From positions 2,914,001 to 2,978,000 of the forward strand of contig BLLK01000069.1 in assembly GCA_021927905.1 (NCBI GenBank): 64,000 nucleotides of DNA, read 5' to 3'. Source of the stretch: Chaetoceros tenuissimus (lineage: Eukaryota; Bacillariophyta; Thalassiosirophyceae; Chaetocerotales; Chaetocerotaceae). Made by a program: the position numbers and the translations under genes. The notes below the pieces were generated by a model that ran no database searches, was not told where the DNA came from, and saw nothing but the letters and a program-made list of their open reading frames with translations. Of the stretch, positions 58,835-64,000 are shown one piece after another. How positions within the stretch are numbered: position 1 is the stretch's first letter; each line of letters opens with the position of its first letter.

Positions 58835-59721
58835 AAAAACAACGAGCTTTGAATACATGAAAGAAAACCACGAAATATCAAAGAAAGACTACACTACTAG
58901 ACACTACTATATTTTCATCCAAATTAGATACATGAACGAAACAAATTTATTTCTCTAGAGTTACAGAAAGCAATATATAAATAAGTAGTAGACCTTCATT
59001 TGTGCATAAAGAGATATAAGAATTTACTATGTAGTCATGTTCAAGACCTCGAGAATATTACTATCAGCGCTGTAGTAAATCACGGATACTAAAATCAGAA
59101 GCCTTTCATCGGCAGAAAAAGTATTCCTCAAGACTAAGAGGGTTGAAAAAGGGTTCTGGTTCCATTTGCATTTTCGTTAGGGAGGGGGAGGAAGGGTGCT
59201 TTGAATTATCTTCTTCAAAAATCATAGCGATGCGACATTTTTTTGTACTATCGATCGAAACTGTCTTTCCATCGGGTATGCGTACTTTTCAGTAACTACT
59301 TTATTGATTGTAACGCATTGTAATTCTATGAAGGACTCTCTTCAAAGCAGCTCATCTTTCGATAATTACGTAGGTGTCAAGAGAATTTTTCATTTCCCAA
59401 AGATGTTTGGATTCCCTTTTCCTTGCTGAAAAGATACTTTAAGCTGAGAAGCCCCAAGCGCGCAAGTAGCAAGCTGACCTCTACGTACCCTTGCTATCAT
59501 CTTCATCGAATGGAAATAACGTCCGCTATAACGTGCTCCTACTGCTCTTCTTTTCCGATGACGACAACGACCCTCATCCATCCCATTTCATCTATCTTCA
59601 ATCTCAATAACTACTCACTCTCCGAGCCTGCACTACCCACACATCTGAGAAGTACTAATATATCGAGACCTCTGATTTGAAAGATCGAACATACTGAACA
59701 TATAAACTGACGGATATTGCG
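58835..59721. other. Intergenic, no gene seen
   Basis: About 890 bp between the HSF and the HAD hydrolase. Frames are short and show no domain. Nothing repetitive or RNA-like was noticed. Confidence 0.5.
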
Positions 59722-61190
59722 ATGCGATATCGGCTATTAACTTTTATCACATTTTTCACGTGCATGACCCTATCCAAGGCATTCACAACATCGACACTAT
59801 CTTCAACATCAAAGTATTTTTCCAGAGCTTTTGTCTCTTTCCAAGAGCCAACTTCTTCCAACGACGAATCGGACAAGTGGGAAAATATGTACTTGTAAGT
59901 TCTTGTCCTTCCAATGTTGATATGGATTATATGTTTTCTGTACTAATTTTTTCTTGTTTGTATAGTGAGAATGCACCGAAACAATCTTCCAAGGATCAGA
60001 GACAACAAAAAATTGTCAGGAGTGAAGTAAGAGTCGTTTCGTTTGATCTAGATAATACCATATGGAAGACAGGTGCTGTAATCAGTAGTGCAAATGATGA
60101 ACTTGCTCATCATATGGAGTCACTCGGAATTGACGTTCCTGTTAGAGTTGAAAAAGTAATGGGTACCTTGTTCAAAGAAAATAAAGCAAAATACTGTCCT
60201 CTACATGCTAATGATGATAATCTTGATTTGGACCATGTGAAAGCACCAGTTCTACTTACACAATTGAGAAAAGATGCAGTTTTAGAGATTTTGCGCAATC
60301 AGACGGTTGAACTCGAACATGATCTTGATCAATTGGCAGAAGAAGCGTTTCAGGTCTGGACTGAAGCTAGACACTCTGCAATCCCTCTCAACCTTGCTTC
60401 TTCGGTTTTGGAGTCCTTGGAAGAAATACGTAGTATGAAAACAAAGACTGGGCAAAATGTTGTTGTTGGGGCAATTACTGATGGCAATTCAGATCCGAGA
60501 AAAGTAGAGATTTTGAGGGATTTCTTCGATTTTGTTATCAATGCTGAACAAGTAGGAATTTCGAAGCCCGATCGCCGAGTCTATGATGCTGCAATTCAAC
60601 ATGTATCCACCAACGATGATTTGAATCATGTGTTTGACGAAGAGATAAGAGAAAACTTTGATATGCTTATAGATAGGTTAGGACCTTATTGGGTTCATGT
60701 CGGTGATGATTTTATCAAGGATATAGTTGCTGCGAAGGATATCAGTATGCGTAGCATTTGGAGTAGAGAACTTGTTTTAGACAAACACCAAGCAAAGGAA
60801 CCGTCTGTACCAAAACCCTCAAACGAAGCAGATTTCAACAAGGCCATGGCAAATAATAAAGTTGTTAACATGGTCATTGGTACTGAAGATTATTTAACGG
60901 ATGAAGTACACAGTGAATTTGCAGACGCTATTGTTGATAACTTTCGCCATGTAGCACACGTTATCACCGAATGGCATAAAGATGGCTTGGAAACAGAGGA
61001 AATAGAAACTAAATCTGTAGATCTTCCAGATTATTTCGAGGTAGTCATACCCGATGAAAAGGTATCAGAGATACCTGAAGTGGAAAACGAAGAAGTGAAG
61101 AAGTCAGACACAAAGTTCTGTATAGAATGCGGAGAAAAGTTGCTGCGTTCAGCTAAATTTTGCTCTAGTTGTGGGTTTAAACAACCTTAG
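59722..61190 (+). CDS. HAD-superfamily hydrolase with targeting peptide and C-terminal zinc ribbon
   Basis: Two exons, 59722-59894 and 59966-61190 (intron 71 bp with a TACTAAT branch-like site, phase 2), 465 residues. The ATG at 59722 opens a signal-like stretch (RYRLLTFITFFTCMTLS) followed by KAFTTSTLSS, which resembles the AF cleavage motif of diatom plastid proteins. HAD motifs follow in order: VVSFDLDNTIW (two catalytic Asp), GAITDGNSD, GISKPDRRVYDAA (Lys) and VHVGDDFIKDIVAAKD (acid pair). A long cap lies between motifs I and II. The final ~25 residues (KFCIECGEKLLRSAKFCSSC) form a four-cysteine zinc ribbon, not usual for HAD enzymes. Likely a small-molecule phosphatase in the plastid or secretory system; substrate unknown. 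Convergent with the PP2C gene (121 bp). Confidence 0.8.
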
Positions 61191-61311
61191 ATTAAATTTA
61201 AAAAGAAATACAAGTAAATATTGATAAACAATATAGTGGGAAATTAAAGATGAATACTAGAATTAGTCATTCTATCATCAAGAGATTATGGGTAGTTTCA
61301 TTCAGTTTCAT

Positions 61312-62487
61312 TCAGTCTCTTATAGGCTTGATTCCATCTGCACCTGAAGGTAGTGTCACCACGCAAATCGTCATATTGTCCCTTGAATTACGTTTCAGGC
61401 ATGTATCTAGCATATTTTCACATATATTACCCATATCACTTTCGCCACTATCCATGACATTTTGTATTTCTTCTGCACATTCCTGGTTGTCCATCACATC
61501 CCAAATTCCATCACACGCAAGAACCAAAAATTCATCATTATCATCATCTCTTGGACATACAATCAGTTCCGGTTCGATTGAAACCTTTTGAAGAGTAGGA
61601 TCCATTGCATCATTCATTTTAAACCGAAAGTCTCCTAATCCACGAGACACTGCTAAGTCACCATCGACACGTCTATATCTGACGAATCCTCCAGCATCTT
61701 TGACACGGCTTAATTCAGATGGACTGTTCGGTTTATGATCAAACGAAAGTGGCATAGCTCCTCCATCTCTGCAAAGAATAGCTCTGGAGTCGCCTGCATT
61801 ACAGCATATGATGTGATCTGGAGTCAAAAGGACCATAACAGCTGTAGAACCAGATCTGTCAACTACAACCTTCGGCATTGATTGAGGGCTGGGCTGGCGC
61901 GAGGAGCTCTGAGAATCACGCTCATCTTCTACTGCATGGACCTTCTTTCTTCTACTTCTTCCTCTAGACATTGATTTAGGGTTCATTGATCCTCCATACA
62001 TTTCAATCTTTTTCTTATACAGTGTTCTCAACTCACTATCAATATCAAAGAACGCTCCAAAAAGAGCCGACTTCACAAGCTTGACTCCAGGGACTTCTCT
62101 TCTCTCTGAAGCAGACATTGACAAGTATGCCTCCCATTCAGGCCTTTGTGTAAAAATTCTTAGAAAATTGTCTCCTGCAAAATCTGAAGTAAAGTTTCCT
62201 CCATGTCCATCAAAAACACAAAACAGAGCATGATCATGTAATGTTTCATATCCTCCTGGAGTTGGAATTTGTAGCGATGGGGCGAGGATGTGTGTATCTT
62301 CCATTGTAGCTCTCCACCCTTGCATTGAAGAAACTGCAAATTTCACTTCAGATGTTTCTGATCCTGTGGAGGAATACCTATCATCTCTCGTCTTCATCAT
62401 GTAACCTCTTTCTGTTTCTTTCTCGGTGATCGGACCTCCAATAGAAGATTCGTTTGTTTCTGAAAATCCTTCGAGTGAATTACCCAT
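61312..62487 (-). CDS. PP2C-family (PPM) protein serine/threonine phosphatase
   Basis: A single exon of 391 codons. It begins Met-Gly-Asn-Ser, a plausible N-myristoylation site, suggesting membrane association. PPM motifs: VSSMQGWRATMEDTH, LFCVFDGHGGNFTSDFAG, GSTAVMVLLTPDHIICCNAG, DSRAILCRDGGAMPLSFDHK, DLAVSRGLGDFRFK, LVLACDGIWDVMDNQE and SRDNMTICVV. All metal-binding Asp residues are present, so the enzyme should be active (Mn/Mg dependent). A lysine/arginine- and serine-rich insertion of about 45 residues (SRGRSRRKKVHAVEDERDS and onward) splits the domain before GSTA and could bind a partner. Confidence 0.93.
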   Translation of the reverse strand: MGNSLEGFSETNESSIGGPITEKETERGYMMKTRDDRYSSTGSETSEVKFAVSSMQGWRATMEDTHILAPSLQIPTPGGYETLHDHALFCVFDGHGGNFTSDFAGDNFLRIFTQRPEWEAYLSMSASERREVPGVKLVKSALFGAFFDIDSELRTLYKKKIEMYGGSMNPKSMSRGRSRRKKVHAVEDERDSQSSSRQPSPQSMPKVVVDRSGSTAVMVLLTPDHIICCNAGDSRAILCRDGGAMPLSFDHKPNSPSELSRVKDAGGFVRYRRVDGDLAVSRGLGDFRFKMNDAMDPTLQKVSIEPELIVCPRDDDNDEFLVLACDGIWDVMDNQECAEEIQNVMDSGESDMGNICENMLDTCLKRNSRDNMTICVVTLPSGADGIKPIRD

Positions 62488-62863
62488 GGTGTACTTGTTG
62501 GATTTGTATGAAGTCTATTGATATTGTGAAATATATGTATGCCGAGCTGCTGGTGAATCGGCAGAGAAATTTGGAGTTGGAACGGATGCTGGATTCATCT
62601 CAACGAAAATTTGAGAGTCTTGGCGTTGGATTGTAAGTTCTTATCATTATTACAATTTAGCTGTATCTAACGCCAATTGACATTCCTTTCATCACAAGTC
62701 TCGCTCATTAAACTAAATTTAGTGTAATATTTATAAAATTAGCCAAATAAAGACAAAATTAGTAGCTCAACATCTCGAAACGAGTCCCATCTCTTCTTTT
62801 CAAGGTTGTGAGTGATGTTTTGAGACTGGTGACTAGACTAGCTTCATTAAAAAAATATTTATT
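62488..62863. other. Intergenic, no supported gene
   Basis: About 375 bp between two minus-strand genes. A 43-codon plus-strand frame starts at 62507, just upstream of the PP2C start, and ends at a GTAAGT-like site. It may be chance or the first exon of an unrecognised transcript; I do not call it. Confidence 0.4.
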
Positions 62864-64000
62864 TTATGGCTGGAGACACTTAGCAACAAAAACCCCTATA
62901 GTTGTAGCACTTGCATAACCTAGTACTCCCCATACTGTAGCAGCCGTAATTAAGCCCCTTTTTTTATCCTGATCAATCTGCCTTTCGTCGATACTGCCTG
63001 CAAATGACGCTGCTGTCGATGCACCACCAATTGCAGCATTGGAAGCAACAAGTATTTCTTCCAAAGCAAGAGGCTTTCTAAATATTTTCATGAATACAAA
63101 TGACCCTAATCCAGTTGTTATTAAATGAACTGATAGTGCCAATAGCGCAAATATTAAACTGGAACTTCCTTGTGTCAAAGCTTCTTTTACATTTGCAGAT
63201 ACTCCAATAGCAGAGAAGAGGCACATGAAACAAAAGTCAGCTACACTTGGACCAACTCTTTTCAAATCTGATATACACCACTGCAGTCGCTCCATTGCAA
63301 ACAGTTTGCTCTTTGACAGAATTCTATTTGTAATTGTTCCTAGCAATGCTATCATTGCACACCCTAAACCTGGAAGAATATGACTTGTTTTTCTTTCAAA
63401 CGCATTTGCAACTTCGACAATTGTCATTGTTATGGAGACTATGAATGCATACGATGAAAATTTGATAGACTTTGGATCAGTGATGACTTTTTCGCCTTTT
63501 GGATAATGATCCATCCCTTTGTTGATTTCATCATCATTTTTTGACTGTTGAGTCAAGATTCTCCCTGGAAATATTTGTTTCAGACTCTTCATGGAAAGCA
63601 TAGTAGTCAGACCGACAAAATACAATGCCATCACTAGTAAATCTGCTGCAGCCATGGAACTGATTGTATCTGCAACAATACTGCTTGAATATTTATGTTG
63701 TAAGCATTGCGATGCCATTTGTGTAGATAAAATATTGGCTGTTGCAAAGAAATTGACAGAACCTCCTATATAACTTGCACAAAGGCATCCTAAAGAATAG
63801 AACGGAACAATATGAATCATATGAAAATAAATGACTTCAAGATATCTTTGCGATCTACGAGTACACACCTGCAGCAACCGAGGCCTCCATTGGAGTCATT
63901 CCAACAGATGATAGTGTAGGTGATTGTTGAGAAATACCAACCATTACAGAAGCTGCAATAAAACAACCGAGTATAGATCCAATAGATCCAATTATAAATG
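62864..64000 (-). CDS. DUF819-family multi-pass membrane protein, 5' end beyond window
   Basis: Two exons are visible, 63869 to the window edge and 62864-63789 (intron 79 bp, phase 1). The upstream exon reads IIGSIGSILGCFIAASVMVG and MTPMEASVAAG, joining to CLCASYIGGSVNFFATANIL, a hallmark of the DUF819 (YjcL-like) family. About seven TM segments follow, with VADFCFMCLFSAIGVSANV and ILVASNAAIGGASTAASFAG near the end and a final helix VLGYASATTIGVFVAKCL. The family resembles sodium-coupled carriers in its inverted repeats. Substrate unknown. It occurs in bacteria and plant or algal plastids, but the N-terminus that would show targeting is missing. Confidence 0.82.

Noticed and set aside
62507-62636. 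Short plus-strand frame with helical, charged composition ending at a GTAAGT-like site
   Set aside because: Too short, and no downstream exon could be found before the convergent DUF819 gene.
1-64000. tRNA, rRNA, LTR or virus-like elements
   Set aside because: By eye I found no convincing tRNA B-box with paired arms, no rRNA segment, no reverse transcriptase, integrase or capsid motif and no long terminal repeats. A covariance-model and profile search would be decisive.

Overview
The window is nuclear DNA of a small-intron, AT-rich eukaryotic alga, most probably a centric diatom of the Chaetoceros/Thalassiosira kind. This is inferred from densely packed genes on both strands, introns mostly of 60-125 bp with GTAAGT/GTGAGT donors, secreted proteins carrying PSDxPS low-complexity runs and ShK-like cysteine modules, an HSF-type factor, a signal plus AF-type presequence on a HAD protein, and ciliary genes (PACRG and an outer-dynein-arm docking coiled coil), which fit a lineage with flagellated gametes. 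I identify 24 protein genes, two of them cut by the window edges, and give exon boundaries checked for phase.

Left part (1-30.7 kb): an edge-truncated secreted protein; a membrane RING protein whose frame changes inside its TM segment; a DsbA/FrnE-like protein with an in-frame TGA exactly at its catalytic cysteine and a SECIS-like hairpin after the stop (candidate selenoprotein); a 310-bp hAT-like MITE; an OSCA/CSC1 channel; a SAM-domain protein; ribonucleotide reductase large subunit; a MYND/RING-like/TPR-like protein; an XRCC3-like RAD51 paralogue; a trypsin with ShK-like modules; a Golgi-type Ca/Mn P-ATPase; a DXD glycosyltransferase; an alpha/beta hydrolase; an unknown protein with internal duplication that shares a 74-bp divergent promoter with PACRG; and an outer-dynein-arm docking-type coiled coil.

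Centre (30,967-48,103, minus strand): one giant gene and the outstanding object of the window. A signal peptide and a beta-propeller-like ectodomain are followed by 95 tandem copies of an exon-plus-intron unit (31,562-46,007) and a final cysteine-bearing C-terminal domain. Each unit is a 60-nt (sometimes 48-nt) exon encoding the 20-residue repeat DQPSDTPSDVPSDVPSDVPS and a ~93-nt intron with its own GTGAGT donor, TACTAAC branch site and TAG acceptor. All introns are phase 1, so exon skipping keeps the frame, while retention of any intron gives an immediate stop. The long plus-strand open frames over this region are antisense shadows that stay open because 153 is a multiple of three.

Right part (48-64 kb): a GT49/LARGE-like glycosyltransferase; an alpha/beta hydrolase; a second DXD glycosyltransferase paralogous to the one at 23.4 kb; a TCAIM-like J-type protein; an HSF; a HAD hydrolase with targeting peptide and C-terminal zinc ribbon; a PP2C phosphatase; and an edge-truncated DUF819-like membrane protein. 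I saw no virus-derived element, rRNA, tRNA or CRISPR array.
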